DNA from: an uncultured Isoptericola sp.
Lineage (GTDB): Bacteria; Actinomycetota; Actinomycetes; Actinomycetales; Cellulomonadaceae
Direction of reading: 5' to 3'
DNA length: 64,000 nucleotides
Assembly: GCA_947497265.1 (NCBI GenBank)
Contig: CANMFP010000002.1
Span: 496,001 to 560,000, forward strand
Part shown: in pieces, positions 25,278-33,950 of the stretch
How the letters are laid out: the number at the start of each line of letters is the position of its first letter
Position numbering within the stretch: position 1 is the stretch's first letter
The notes under the pieces: generated by a model
Databases searched by the model: none
Told to the model about the DNA's origin: nothing
What the model saw: only the letters and a program-made list of their open reading frames with translations
Position numbers and translations under genes: made by a program

Positions 25278-26192
25278 TCAGCCCTTCACCGACCCGGCCG
25301 TCAGACCGCCGACGATGTACTTCTGCAGGAACAGGAACAGCGCGAGGATCGGGATCGTCGAGATGACGGCGCCGGCGGCGAACAACCCCCAGTTGGCCTC
25401 GAGCAGGCTGGACACCCACGAGTAGAGGCCGACGGCGAGGGTCCAGTTCGACTCGGACTGCAGCAGCACGCGCGCGATGACGAACTCGCCGAACGTCGCG
25501 ATGATCGACAGCAGCGCGACGACGGCGAGGATCGGCGTGACCAGCCGCAGGATGATCGTCCAGTAGGTCTGCGCGTGCGTGGCGCCGTCGATCTTCGCGG
25601 CCTCGTCCAGCTCGCGCGGGATCGTGTTGAAGAACCCGTACATCAGGAACGTGTTCACGCCCAGCGCCCCGCCCAGGTAGACGCACACGAGCGCCACCTT
25701 GGAGTTGAGCCCGAGGGCCGGCACCACCTCTCCGAGGCTGATGAGCAGCAGGAAGATCGCCACGAACGCGAGCATCTGGGGGAACATCTGCACGATCAGC
25801 AGCGTCGTGAGCCCGGCCCGGCGGCCCTGGAAGCGGAACCGGCTGAGGGCGTACGCCGCGGCCGCCCCCATCAGCACGGTGCCGATCGAGGTCACCACCG
25901 CCACCTGGACCGAGTTGACGAACCAGGACCAGAACGCCGTGCCGGACAGTGCGTCGTAGTTCCCGCCGTCGATCGAGTCGAAGAGCTGGTTGGACCCCGT
26001 CAGGGTGCCGCCCTCGGAGAGCGACGCCGAGAGCACGTAGACGATCGGGAACACGGCGTAGACGACGAACACGACGCCGACGACGTGCCGCCAGCCGGTC
26101 TCGGCGAACCAGCGTCCGGCGGGCTGCCGACGACGGGACGCCGCCGCCACCGGACGTGCGGCACGGTTCTCGGGGAGAGTGGAGGCGGTCAT
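25278..26192 (-). CDS. malG: ABC sugar permease, MalG-like
   Basis: Inner-membrane subunit of a maltose/maltodextrin-type ABC importer, 304 residues with six hydrophobic segments. The cytoplasmic EAA loop that contacts the ATPase is clear (ELDEAAKIDGATHAQTYWTI). The C-terminus KYIVGGLTAGSVKG is the MalG signature. It begins one base after the malF stop on the same strand, so the two are translationally coupled. No ATPase gene is present nearby. Confidence 0.92.
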   Translation of the reverse strand: MTASTLPENRAARPVAAASRRRQPAGRWFAETGWRHVVGVVFVVYAVFPIVYVLSASLSEGGTLTGSNQLFDSIDGGNYDALSGTAFWSWFVNSVQVAVVTSIGTVLMGAAAAYALSRFRFQGRRAGLTTLLIVQMFPQMLAFVAIFLLLISLGEVVPALGLNSKVALVCVYLGGALGVNTFLMYGFFNTIPRELDEAAKIDGATHAQTYWTIILRLVTPILAVVALLSIIATFGEFVIARVLLQSESNWTLAVGLYSWVSSLLEANWGLFAAGAVISTIPILALFLFLQKYIVGGLTAGSVKG

Positions 26193-26193
26193 G

Positions 26194-27831
26194 TCAGTTG
26201 ATCTCCTCGAGCGAGCGGGTCCGCTTGAAGGCGATGGCCGAGATCGTCGCGATGATCACGAAGATGACGATGGACAGCGCGCTGGCCAGCCCGAAGTTCT
26301 TGGGCGCGCTGCCGTCCAGCCCGGCCACGGAGTAGACCATCGTGATGAGGATGTCCGTGTGGCCGAGCGGCACGGAGGCGTCGTCGAACCGCGGCCCGCC
26401 GCCGGTGAGCATGTAGATCAGCGCGAAGTTGTTGAAGTTGAACGCGAAGCTCGAGATGAGCAGCGGCGTGGTGGAGACGAGCAGCAACGGCATCGTCACC
26501 GAGCGCCACGTGCGCAGCCGCCCCGCGCCGTCGATCTTCGCCGCCTCCATCACGTCCGTGGGCAGCGACTGCAGCGCCCCCGTGCAGATGAGGAACATGT
26601 AGGGGAAGCCGAGCCACAGGTTGACCGCGATGATCGAGAACTTCGCGAGCCAGGGGTCCGTGAGCCACGGGATCGCGGCCCCGCCGAGCAGCACCTGGTT
26701 GACGAACCCGAAGCTGCGGTTGAGCAGACCGGACCACAGCAGCGGCGCGACGAACCCGGGGATCGCGTACGGCAGGATCAGCAGCGTGCGGTAGAGCTTG
26801 CGGCCCCGGATCGGGGCGTTGAAGACGGTCGCCAGGAACATCCCGAGCAGGAACGTGGTGGCCACCGACGCGAACGCGAACACGAAGGTCCACACCACGA
26901 CCTGGAAGAACGGGCCCGCGTACCGGGAGTCGGAGAACGCCGTGGTGAAGTTGTCGAACCCGACGAACACGCGCCAGCCCACCTGCAGGGTGGTGCCGTC
27001 GGCGGCCTCGAACTGCCCGTCGTCGTTCGGGGCGTAGACCGTCCCGGTGACGGTGTCCGTCATCGTGTCGGCGGCCTCGTCGTAGACGAGAGTCGGCTTG
27101 AACGTGTACCCGGTCCGGGCGTCCTGGGTGCGGACGGACCCGTCGTTCGGGTCGTCGGAGACCGGCACCCGCAGGTCGGTGACCTCGCCCTGACGTTCGA
27201 GGATCTCCTGGCGGCCCAGGACCTCCCAGCCGTCGACGGCCGTGACCTGTCCGTCCGTCACCGTCGCCTCGACGGGGGCGAGCGCGTCGTCCGCGTCGCC
27301 CACCGCCGTCGTGCCGTCCGGACGGACGACGGCGAAGCCGAGGTCGTCGCCGTCGGTCACGACGGTCAGGGGCAGGCTGGGCGAGCCCTCGACGCGGCGC
27401 TCGTTCTGCGCGAGCAGCGCGGTGATCGCGTCGTCCTTGGTGGAGTTGTGGCCGTCGCCGTAGTTCGTGAAGGCCACCCAGCCGGTGTACGCGATGGTGA
27501 AGATCTGGAACGTGAACAGGAAGACCAGGCCGGGCAGCACGTACTTCATCGGCACGGTGCGCCGGGAGAAGTAGACCCAGTTCGCGACGGCGAGCATCGC
27601 CACCATCGCGCCCAGGATCACCCAGGACTCCGCGACCCACGCCGACCAGACGACGTAGACGCCGAACGCGTCGATGACGGCCATCAGCGCGAGCTTGACG
27701 AGGAACCCGGGGCCGTAGCGCCCGGCCGGGGACTCGTCGCGTCGCGCGGCCCGACGGCGGCGCTCGTCAGGGGGCGGGGTGGCGTCGCCGGACGTCTCGC
27801 GGGCGTCGGCGACGTGCTGCAGGTCGGTCAT
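26194..27831 (-). CDS. malF: ABC sugar permease, MalF-like
   Basis: Partner permease of MalG, 545 residues. It begins with a cytoplasmic stretch and three closely spaced membrane segments, followed by a large extracytoplasmic domain (about residues 115-275) comparable to the P2 loop of enteric MalF, which caps the binding protein. The core permease follows, with the EAA loop DVMEAAKIDGAGRLRTW. The size and P2-like insert favour maltodextrins or other alpha-glucosides as substrate. It lies 68 bases after malE, with a hairpin between. Confidence 0.92.
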   Translation of the reverse strand: MTDLQHVADARETSGDATPPPDERRRRAARRDESPAGRYGPGFLVKLALMAVIDAFGVYVVWSAWVAESWVILGAMVAMLAVANWVYFSRRTVPMKYVLPGLVFLFTFQIFTIAYTGWVAFTNYGDGHNSTKDDAITALLAQNERRVEGSPSLPLTVVTDGDDLGFAVVRPDGTTAVGDADDALAPVEATVTDGQVTAVDGWEVLGRQEILERQGEVTDLRVPVSDDPNDGSVRTQDARTGYTFKPTLVYDEAADTMTDTVTGTVYAPNDDGQFEAADGTTLQVGWRVFVGFDNFTTAFSDSRYAGPFFQVVVWTFVFAFASVATTFLLGMFLATVFNAPIRGRKLYRTLLILPYAIPGFVAPLLWSGLLNRSFGFVNQVLLGGAAIPWLTDPWLAKFSIIAVNLWLGFPYMFLICTGALQSLPTDVMEAAKIDGAGRLRTWRSVTMPLLLVSTTPLLISSFAFNFNNFALIYMLTGGGPRFDDASVPLGHTDILITMVYSVAGLDGSAPKNFGLASALSIVIFVIIATISAIAFKRTRSLEEIN

Positions 27832-27851
27832 CGGTGGCCTTCCGGGCTCGC

Positions 27852-27884
27852 GTGCCGGGCCGCGGCGTCACCGCGGCCCGGCAC
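27852..27884 (-). terminator. Hairpin between malE and malF
   Basis: A perfect 14-bp stem (27852-27865 with 27871-27884) with a CGTCA loop lies 15 bases after the malE stop. Such intercistronic hairpins commonly let the binding protein be made in excess over the permeases by limiting read-through or protecting the malE 3' end. Confidence 0.75.
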
Positions 27885-27899
27885 AGGGAGGTCAGGACG

Positions 27900-29147
27900 T
27901 CAGGAGTCGAGCGCGCCCTCGATGTCCGAGATCATCTTGTTCCACGCCTCGGCCGGCTCGGCCTTGCCGGAGATGATGCCGGCCTCGGTCACGCCCCAGA
28001 AGGCCCACACCGAACCCATCTCGGGGATGGAGGGCATCGGCACGGCGTCGGCGCCGACCTCGCGGAAGCCCCCGACGATCGGGTCAGACGACGCGGCGTC
28101 GGCAGCGGCCGTCAGGGCCGGCGGACGGCCGCCCGCCTCGAAGAGCGCCGTCTGCGCCTCCTCGGTGGACAGGTAGTTGACCAGGAAGTCGTTGGCGAGC
28201 AGGGCGTTCTCGCTCTTCGCGCTGACGTAGAAGCCCTGGACGCCGACGAACGGCTGGGCGGGCTCGTCACCGGGAGCCGGGACGGGGTCGATCGCCAGGT
28301 CGAGGTCGGAGAACTGCTCGAGCATCCACGGACCCCCCACGATGAAGGGCGACTCGCCGTTGGCGAACGCCTCGACCGCGATGTCGTAGGTGGTGTCGAT
28401 GGTCAGGTTGCCGGCCTCGCCCTGGTCGGCGAGCCACTGCGCGTAGGCCTCGCCGTTCTCGCCGCCCATGGCGAGCTCCGGGGAGTAGGAGCCGTCGGCG
28501 TTCTGCTCGAAGACGGGGGCGCCGAACGACGTCTGGAAGGGGTAGTACGTGTACGGGTCGCCGTTCTCCCCGTCGGACTGGATGAGGAACGGGAACTTCG
28601 TCCCCGCGTCCTTGCCGGCGGCGATCGCGTCGTCCCACGTGGCCGGGGCGGAGTCCGCCAGCTCGGTGTTGCGGATCAGGGCGATGTTCTCGATCGCGTA
28701 CGGCAGGCCGTAGACCTGCTCGTCGGCGGTGAACGCCTGGACGGCGACCTCCTCGAACTCGGCGGCCTTGTCGCCGAGCTCGACGGGTGCCACGACGCCG
28801 TTGGTGATGAGCTCGCCGAGCCAGTCGTGCGCTCCGACCGTCACGTCGGGGCCCTCGCCGGTAGGGACCTGCGCGATGAAGTCGGCGCGGATGTCCTCGA
28901 ACGGCTTGAGGACGAGCTCGACCTCCGCGCCCGTCTCGGCCTCGAAGTCCTCGGCGGCGGCCTCGACGGCAGCCTGCCGGGTCTCGTCGACCCAGACCGT
29001 CAGGGCGCCGCCGTCCGCGGCGGTGTCCTCGGCGGCCGACTCCTCGGTGTTCCCCTCGGCTGCCTCACCGGCATCGTCGGTCCCGCCGCACGCCGACAGG
29101 GCGAGGGTGGTGACCAGGGCGGAGGCAAGAAGGATGCTCCGTCGCAT
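27900..29147 (-). CDS. malE: Maltose/maltodextrin-type ABC substrate-binding lipoprotein
   Basis: Extracytoplasmic lipoprotein of 415 residues that captures the sugar for MalFG. The signal peptide ends in lipobox LSAC (Cys20), followed by an acidic linker. Family stretches such as ALTVWVDETRQAAVE, VTVGAHDWLGELI, NTYTYYP-like region PYTYYPFQTSFGAPVF and FIVGGPWMLEQF agree with MalE/cyclodextrin-binding proteins. First gene of malEFG, transcribed from a promoter whose -35 lies in a LacI-type operator. Which alpha-glucoside it binds cannot be read from sequence. Confidence 0.93.
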   Translation of the reverse strand: MRRSILLASALVTTLALSACGGTDDAGEAAEGNTEESAAEDTAADGGALTVWVDETRQAAVEAAAEDFEAETGAEVELVLKPFEDIRADFIAQVPTGEGPDVTVGAHDWLGELITNGVVAPVELGDKAAEFEEVAVQAFTADEQVYGLPYAIENIALIRNTELADSAPATWDDAIAAGKDAGTKFPFLIQSDGENGDPYTYYPFQTSFGAPVFEQNADGSYSPELAMGGENGEAYAQWLADQGEAGNLTIDTTYDIAVEAFANGESPFIVGGPWMLEQFSDLDLAIDPVPAPGDEPAQPFVGVQGFYVSAKSENALLANDFLVNYLSTEEAQTALFEAGGRPPALTAAADAASSDPIVGGFREVGADAVPMPSIPEMGSVWAFWGVTEAGIISGKAEPAEAWNKMISDIEGALDS

Positions 29148-29213
29148 CGTGGTACTCCCAGCATCAGAAGGATGGCCCGACGGCTTGGACGCCGGTGGGC
29201 CCTGCTGGCGGAG

Positions 29214-29242
29214 AATCTAGGAGGTTCAGTCGCCTTTTGCAA
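29214..29242 (-). promoter_or_regulatory. malE promoter
   Basis: On the minus strand TTGCAA (29242-29237) and TAGATT (29219-29214) are separated by exactly 17 bases, each matching four of six consensus positions of a housekeeping sigma promoter. The -35 forms the end of the operator palindrome, so repressor binding would block polymerase. Confidence 0.6.
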
Positions 29243-29252
29243 GATCTTGCAA
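29237..29252. promoter_or_regulatory. LacI-type operator in the malE/lacI divergent region
   Basis: TTGCAAGATCTTGCAA is a perfect 16-bp palindrome. It overlaps the malE -35 and lies 89 bases upstream of the divergent LacI-family gene. A further half-site (CTGCAA) lies at 29261-29266. TTGCAA-type palindromes are known for maltose repressors of the LacI family in actinobacteria. Confidence 0.78.
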
Positions 29253-29340
29253 TAACATTTCTGCAACACGACGTACGAACTGGCGTCCAGCCGATGGTCG
29301 CCCAGGACGAGGGGGTCCGTTGTCACCTACGATCGGCGGC

Positions 29341-30363
29341 GTGCGAACCCGACTGAGCGACCTGGCCGAGCAGGCCGGCGTCTCCACCGCAACGGTTTCG
29401 CGCGTGCTCAACGGCAAGCCAGGCGTCGCCAGCTCGACGCGACAGGCCGTCCTGGCCGCCCTCGACGTCCTCGGGTACGAGCGGCCCACCGCCCTGCGCG
29501 GGCGCTCGGCCGGGCTCGTCGGCCTGGTCGTCCCCGAGCTGACGAACCCCGTCTTCCCCGCCTTCGCGCAGGCCGTCGAATCGATCCTGGCGCAACGCGG
29601 CTACACGCCGCTGCTGTGCACCCAGGCACCCGGCGGCACCACGGAGGACGAGTACGTCTCCACGCTGGTGGACCACTCCGTCGACGGCATCGTCTTCATC
29701 TCCGGTCTGCATGCGGACACCCGGGCGGACCACACCCGCTACGAGCTGCTGCGCGGACAGGGCATCCCCATCGTGCTGGTCAACGGCTACGCCCCGGGGA
29801 TCGACGCCCCGTTCGTCTCCCCCGACGACGTCGCCAGCGTGGACGTCGCGGTCCAGCACCTGGTGACGCTGGGTCACCGCCGGATCGGCCTCGCGATCGG
29901 GCCCGAGCGGTACGTCCCGGCCCAGCGCAAGGTGGCCGCGTTCATGGCGGCGCTCGTGCGGCACGGGCTGGCCGACGACGAGGCCGACGCGCGCGGCCAC
30001 GTCACCAGCACGCTGTACACGCTGGAGGGTGGTCAGGCCGCCGCCGCGGAGCTCCTCGCCTCCGGCCACACGGCCGTCGTCTGCGGCTCGGACCTGATGG
30101 CCCTCGGGGTCGTGCGGGCTGCCCGGGCGCGCGGGCTCCGCGTCCCGGAGGACGTCTCGGTCGTCGGGTACGACGACGCTCCGCTCATCGCCTTCACCGA
30201 CCCGCCGCTGACCACCGTGCGCCAGCCGGTCGAGGCGATGGCCCACGCCGCGGTCAGCGCGCTGCTGACCGAGATCGGCGGCGACCCGGCACCGCGCACG
30301 GAGCTGCTGTTCGCACCGGAGCTGGTGGTGCGCGGATCCACGGGCATCGCCCCCCGCGCCTGA
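29341..30363 (+). CDS. LacI family transcriptional repressor (alpha-glucoside regulon)
   Basis: A 340-residue repressor. The N-terminal helix-turn-helix and hinge are typical: RLSDLAEQAGVSTATVSRVL followed by NGKPGVAS; the periplasmic-binding-like effector domain follows (GLVVPELTNPVFPAFAQAVE, VSVVGYDDAPLIAFTDPPLT). The GTG at 29341 starts one codon before the HTH and is preferred over an in-frame TTG at 29320. It is divergent from malEFG and upstream of the GH13 gene; matching TTGCAA operators at both promoters make it the likely local regulator, responding to maltose or a related sugar. Confidence 0.92.
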   Translation: MRTRLSDLAEQAGVSTATVSRVLNGKPGVASSTRQAVLAALDVLGYERPTALRGRSAGLVGLVVPELTNPVFPAFAQAVESILAQRGYTPLLCTQAPGGTTEDEYVSTLVDHSVDGIVFISGLHADTRADHTRYELLRGQGIPIVLVNGYAPGIDAPFVSPDDVASVDVAVQHLVTLGHRRIGLAIGPERYVPAQRKVAAFMAALVRHGLADDEADARGHVTSTLYTLEGGQAAAAELLASGHTAVVCGSDLMALGVVRAARARGLRVPEDVSVVGYDDAPLIAFTDPPLTTVRQPVEAMAHAAVSALLTEIGGDPAPRTELLFAPELVVRGSTGIAPRA

Positions 30364-30374
30364 TTTGCGCGCAC

Positions 30375-30395
30375 CCAGCCTGCCACGCAGGCTGG
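30375..30395 (+). terminator. Hairpin after the LacI-family gene
   Basis: CCAGCCTGC and GCAGGCTGG form a perfect 9-bp stem with a CAC loop, 11 bases after the repressor stop. It probably ends the repressor transcript and isolates the glucosidase promoter. Confidence 0.7.
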
Positions 30396-30435
30396 TCTGC
30401 AAGTGCGACACGCCCGGGCGCGCCCCGCGCCAGCG

Positions 30436-30463
30436 TTGCAAACCTTGCAGCAAGGATTACACT
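30436..30463 (+). promoter_or_regulatory. GH13 gene promoter with internal LacI-type operator
   Basis: TTGCAA (30436-30441) and TACACT (30458-30463), 16 bases apart, form a candidate promoter. Between them lies CCTTGCAGCAAGG (30443-30455), a perfect palindrome around one central base that shares the CTTGCA core with the malE operator. Repression by the neighbouring LacI-family protein is inferred. Confidence 0.6.
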
Positions 30464-30501
30464 CGACCGACATACCTACCGCCGACTCATCGAGGACCCT
30501 C

Positions 30502-32250
30502 ATGGCCACCACCGAGCCGACCCCTCCGACGCCCGCGCCGCTCACCGCCGACGGCACCGTGCACGTCGGATCCGCCGCAGCCCGCGAATGGTGGCGCGAC
30601 GCCGTCATCTATCAGGTCTACCCGCGCTCCTTCGCGGACGGCAACGGCGACGGCATCGGTGACATCCCGGGCATCACGTCCCGGCTCGACCACCTGCAGA
30701 CCCTCGGGGTCGACGCCGTCTGGCTCTCGCCGTTCTACCGGTCCCCGCAGAAGGACGCCGGCTACGACGTCGCCGACTACCGCGACGTCGACCCGCTGTT
30801 CGGCACCCTCGCCGACTTCGACGCGATGCTGGCCGGCGCCCACGAGCGCGGCATGCGGGTCATCGTCGACCTGGTCCCGAACCACACCTCGGACCAGCAC
30901 GTCTGGTTCGCCGAGGCGCTGGCCGCCGAGCCCGGGGCGCCCGCGCGCGACCGCTACATCTTCCGCGACGGCCGCGGGCCGGACGGCTCCGAACCGCCCA
31001 ACAACTGGCAGTCGATCTTCGGCGGCGCGGCCTGGACGCGCGTCGACGACGGCCAGTGGTACCTGCACCTGTTCGACGCCTCCCAGCCCGACCTGGACTG
31101 GAACCACCCCGAGGTCCGCGCGGAGTTCGAGGACGTGCTGCGGTTCTGGCTCGACAAGGGCGTGGACGGGTTCCGCATCGACGTCGCCCACGGCATGGTC
31201 AAGGCCGACGGCCTGCCGGACTGGCACGGTCACGTCTCGATGGTCGAGGGCAGCGCCGCCGAGGAGGACCAGCCCGTCGACCCCGGCGCGCCCGAGGACG
31301 GCTCCACCGGTGCCGGCAACCAGGGCCCGATGTTCGACCAGGACGGCGTCCACGAGATCTACCGGTCCTGGCACCGCGTGCTCGCCGAGTACGACGGCGA
31401 CCGCTGCCTCGTGGCCGAGGCATGGGTGGAGCCCCTCTCCCGCCTGGCGCGCTACGTGCGACCGGACGAGATGCACCAGGCGTTCAACTTCTCGTTCCTG
31501 ACCACCGCGTGGGACGCGGCCGCTCTGCGCCGCGTGATCGCGGCGTCGTACCGTGCCAACGACGAGGTGGGCGCCCCCACGACGTGGGTCCTGTCCAACC
31601 ACGACGTGGTGCGCCACGCCACCCGCCTCGGGCTGCCGGAGGCGGGCGTGCGCCCGAACGGCGTGTTCGCGACCGACCCGCAGCCCGACGAGGAGCTGGG
31701 TCTGCGCCGGGCGCGGGCCGCCTCGCTGCTCATGCTCGGCCTGCCTGGCTCGGCCTACCTCTACCAAGGCGAGGAGCTCGGCCTGCCCGAGCACACGACA
31801 CTGCCGAACGAGGTGCGCCAGGACCCCGGACACTTCCGCACCGGTGGCGCCGAGGCCGGCCGCGACGGCTGCCGCGTGCCGCTGCCCTGGGAGGCCGACG
31901 CCCCCGGGTACGGGTTCGGACCGTCCGGTGAGACCTGGCTCCCCCAGCCCGAGTCCTACGGCCGCTACGCCGCCGACACCCAGTACGGCGTCGACGGCTC
32001 GACGTTCGAGCTGTACCGGGCGGCGCTGGCGACGCGGCGCGCCGAAGGGCTCGGGCACGGCGGGCTGACCTGGCTCGAGGCCTGGGCCGACTCCCCCGAC
32101 GTCGTGGCGTTCGTCGACCGTGGCGTCGCCGTCGTGGCGAACCTGGGATCCGATCCGGTCGCGCTGCCCGAGAACGAGGTGCTCCTTGCCTCCGGCGACC
32201 TTGCCGAAGGCATGCTCCCGGCCGACACGACGGTCTGGCTGCGCGTCTGA
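30502..32250 (+). CDS. Alpha-glucosidase, glycoside hydrolase family 13 (oligo-1,6-glucosidase/maltase type)
   Basis: Cytoplasmic enzyme of 582 residues that should hydrolyse imported alpha-glucosides to glucose. GH13 conserved regions are present: DLVPNHTSDQH (region I), GFRIDVAHG (region II, Asp nucleophile), LVAEAWVEP (region III, Glu acid/base) and LSNHDVVRH (region IV, Asp). The start WWRDAVIYQVYPRSFADGNG is typical of the GH13 maltase/isomaltase group. There is no signal peptide. GAGGA precedes the ATG at 30502. Linkage preference cannot be decided without alignment. Confidence 0.93.
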   Translation: MATTEPTPPTPAPLTADGTVHVGSAAAREWWRDAVIYQVYPRSFADGNGDGIGDIPGITSRLDHLQTLGVDAVWLSPFYRSPQKDAGYDVADYRDVDPLFGTLADFDAMLAGAHERGMRVIVDLVPNHTSDQHVWFAEALAAEPGAPARDRYIFRDGRGPDGSEPPNNWQSIFGGAAWTRVDDGQWYLHLFDASQPDLDWNHPEVRAEFEDVLRFWLDKGVDGFRIDVAHGMVKADGLPDWHGHVSMVEGSAAEEDQPVDPGAPEDGSTGAGNQGPMFDQDGVHEIYRSWHRVLAEYDGDRCLVAEAWVEPLSRLARYVRPDEMHQAFNFSFLTTAWDAAALRRVIAASYRANDEVGAPTTWVLSNHDVVRHATRLGLPEAGVRPNGVFATDPQPDEELGLRRARAASLLMLGLPGSAYLYQGEELGLPEHTTLPNEVRQDPGHFRTGGAEAGRDGCRVPLPWEADAPGYGFGPSGETWLPQPESYGRYAADTQYGVDGSTFELYRAALATRRAEGLGHGGLTWLEAWADSPDVVAFVDRGVAVVANLGSDPVALPENEVLLASGDLAEGMLPADTTVWLRV

Positions 32251-32296
32251 CGCTCCGAGGGTTCGCGCCGAGGTAGTGGGGCGGTCTCGGCGGGGA

Positions 32297-33550
32297 TCAG
32301 CCGCCGGAGACGCTCAGCTCGGCCTCGCGCAGCTTCGCCTCGAACTCGGCGTCCAGCTCGCGCGAGTCCAGCCAGCCGTAGGGCAGGTGCGGCTTCTTCG
32401 GCGTGCCGGCGCGCCCGCGCGGCCCTTCGGCGTCGGCCCCCGGGTAGCCGAGCGTGAGGTCGAGCGCGTCGAGGAGCGTACGCAGCTCGTCGAGCGTGGA
32501 CACCATCGCCAGCTCACGGCGGGTCTCGCCGCCGACGGCGTAGCCCTTGAGGTACCAGGCCATGTGCTTGCGCAGGTCGCGCATCGCCTTGGACTCGTCG
32601 CCGTCGTAGTAGGAGATCATCAGCTCGCCGTGGCGGTGGATCGTCCCGGCCACCTCGCGCAGACCGGGCCGCACCCGCTGGTCGGAGCCGTTGAAGGCGG
32701 CGGCCAGATCGGCGAACAGCCAGGGGCGGCCCTGGCAGCCGCGGCCGACGACGACACCGTCGGCGCCGGTCTCGCGGACCATGCGCAGTGCGTCCTCGGC
32801 GGACCAGATGTCACCGTTGCCGAGCACCGGCACCGTGGTCACGGCCTCCTTGAGGCGAGCGACAGCGGACCAGTCCGCCGTCCCGGAGTAGTGCTCCGCC
32901 GCCGTGCGGGCGTGCAGCGCGACGGCGGCCACCCCGAGGGACGCGGCCGTCCGGCCGGCGTCGAGGTACGTCAGGTGGTCGTCGTCGATGCCCTTGCGCA
33001 TCTTGACCGTCACGGGGACGCCGTACGGCTCGGCGGCGTCCACGGCGGCGCGCACGATGTCGCTGAAGAGCTGCTTCTTCCACGGCAGCGCGGAGCCGCC
33101 GCCCTTGCGGGTCACCTTGGGGACGGGGCAGCCGAAGTTGAGGTCCACATGGTCCGCGCGGTCCTCGCTCGCGATGATCTTCACGGCGGCGCCGACGGTC
33201 GCGGGGTCGACGCCGTAGACCTGCGCCGAGCGCGGCGTCTCGTCGTCGCCGAAGGTGACGATGCGCAGCGCCTCGGTGTTGCGCTCCACGAGCGCCCGGC
33301 TCGTGACCATCTCCGCCACGTAGAGCCCCGGGTCGAACCCGGTGGAGCGGCCGGCCTCGCGGCACAGCGTGCGGAAGGCGCGGTTGGTGACGCCGGCCAT
33401 GGGTGCGAGGACCACGGGCGTGCCGACGGTGATCGGCCCGATCTGCAGCGGGAGCAGCACGCGCGTGCCCGACGACGGAGCCCCGGTCGCGGTGGCGGGC
33501 TGCGGCGTCGTCGTGCTGACGGGTTCGAGCGTGGAAGTCACATCCGCCAT
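32297..33550 (-). CDS. dusB: tRNA-dihydrouridine synthase, DusB-type
   Basis: FMN-dependent reductase that makes dihydrouridine in tRNA D loops, about 417 residues. Family features are LAPMAGVTNRAFR, the catalytic Cys in DLNFGCPVPKV, KMRKGIDDDH, the HARTAAEHYSG stretch and the FMN-phosphate-binding GNGDIW and VGRGCQGRPW. The ATG at 33550 (MADVTSTLEP) is favoured; GGGAGA lies about 12 bases upstream, which is long. The frame remains open further upstream. It is convergent with the GH13 gene. Confidence 0.93.
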   Translation of the reverse strand: MADVTSTLEPVSTTTPQPATATGAPSSGTRVLLPLQIGPITVGTPVVLAPMAGVTNRAFRTLCREAGRSTGFDPGLYVAEMVTSRALVERNTEALRIVTFGDDETPRSAQVYGVDPATVGAAVKIIASEDRADHVDLNFGCPVPKVTRKGGGSALPWKKQLFSDIVRAAVDAAEPYGVPVTVKMRKGIDDDHLTYLDAGRTAASLGVAAVALHARTAAEHYSGTADWSAVARLKEAVTTVPVLGNGDIWSAEDALRMVRETGADGVVVGRGCQGRPWLFADLAAAFNGSDQRVRPGLREVAGTIHRHGELMISYYDGDESKAMRDLRKHMAWYLKGYAVGGETRRELAMVSTLDELRTLLDALDLTLGYPGADAEGPRGRAGTPKKPHLPYGWLDSRELDAEFEAKLREAELSVSGG

Positions 33551-33707
33551 TGTCGCAAACGTCTCCCGGCGACACCGGGCCGTCAGAGCCTCCCGGATGC
33601 GTGACACCGGTCACCGGACGATCGCTCGACGTGCCAGCACCGCGAACCTGTGACAGGTTCGGAACATGTCGCGACAAAAACCGTCGTGACGGACGAAGGA
33701 GGTCGAC

Positions 33708-33857
33708 ATGCCCCTGTGGCTGATTCTGATCTTGATCGGCGTGGTGCTGGTCGTTCTCGGTGTTGCCACCGAGATCGGACAGTTCCTGCTCTGGATCGGC
33801 GTCGTCGTGCTGGTCGTCAGCCTGGTGCTGGCGCTCATGAGGCGCGCCAAGACCTGA
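33708..33857 (+). CDS. Small two-segment membrane protein (49 aa)
   Basis: A tiny hydrophobic protein beginning MPLWLILILIGVVLVVLG, with a second hydrophobic stretch LLWIGVVVLVVSLVLALM and a basic tail RRAKT. Two membrane helices are joined by a short ATEIGQF loop. A perfect AAGGAGG (33696-33702) lies five bases before the ATG, and a terminator follows, so it is a real, well-translated gene. Similar small membrane proteins are frequent in actinobacteria without known function. Confidence 0.82.
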   Translation: MPLWLILILIGVVLVVLGVATEIGQFLLWIGVVVLVVSLVLALMRRAKT

Positions 33858-33894
33858 CCCTCGCCACGACGAGCTTCCGCCCGCCGGGCGGAGC

Positions 33895-33930
33895 AGAACG
33901 GGGGTCGCCCTGCTGGGCGGCCCCCGTTCT
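33895..33930. terminator. Bidirectional terminator between the small membrane protein gene and glyS
   Basis: Arms 33895-33909 and 33916-33930 pair along 15 bases with one G-U pair and enclose a short loop. The hairpin lies between convergent genes, 20 bases from the glyS stop. Confidence 0.82.
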
Positions 33931-33950
33931 CGTGCTCGGACGGATCGGCG

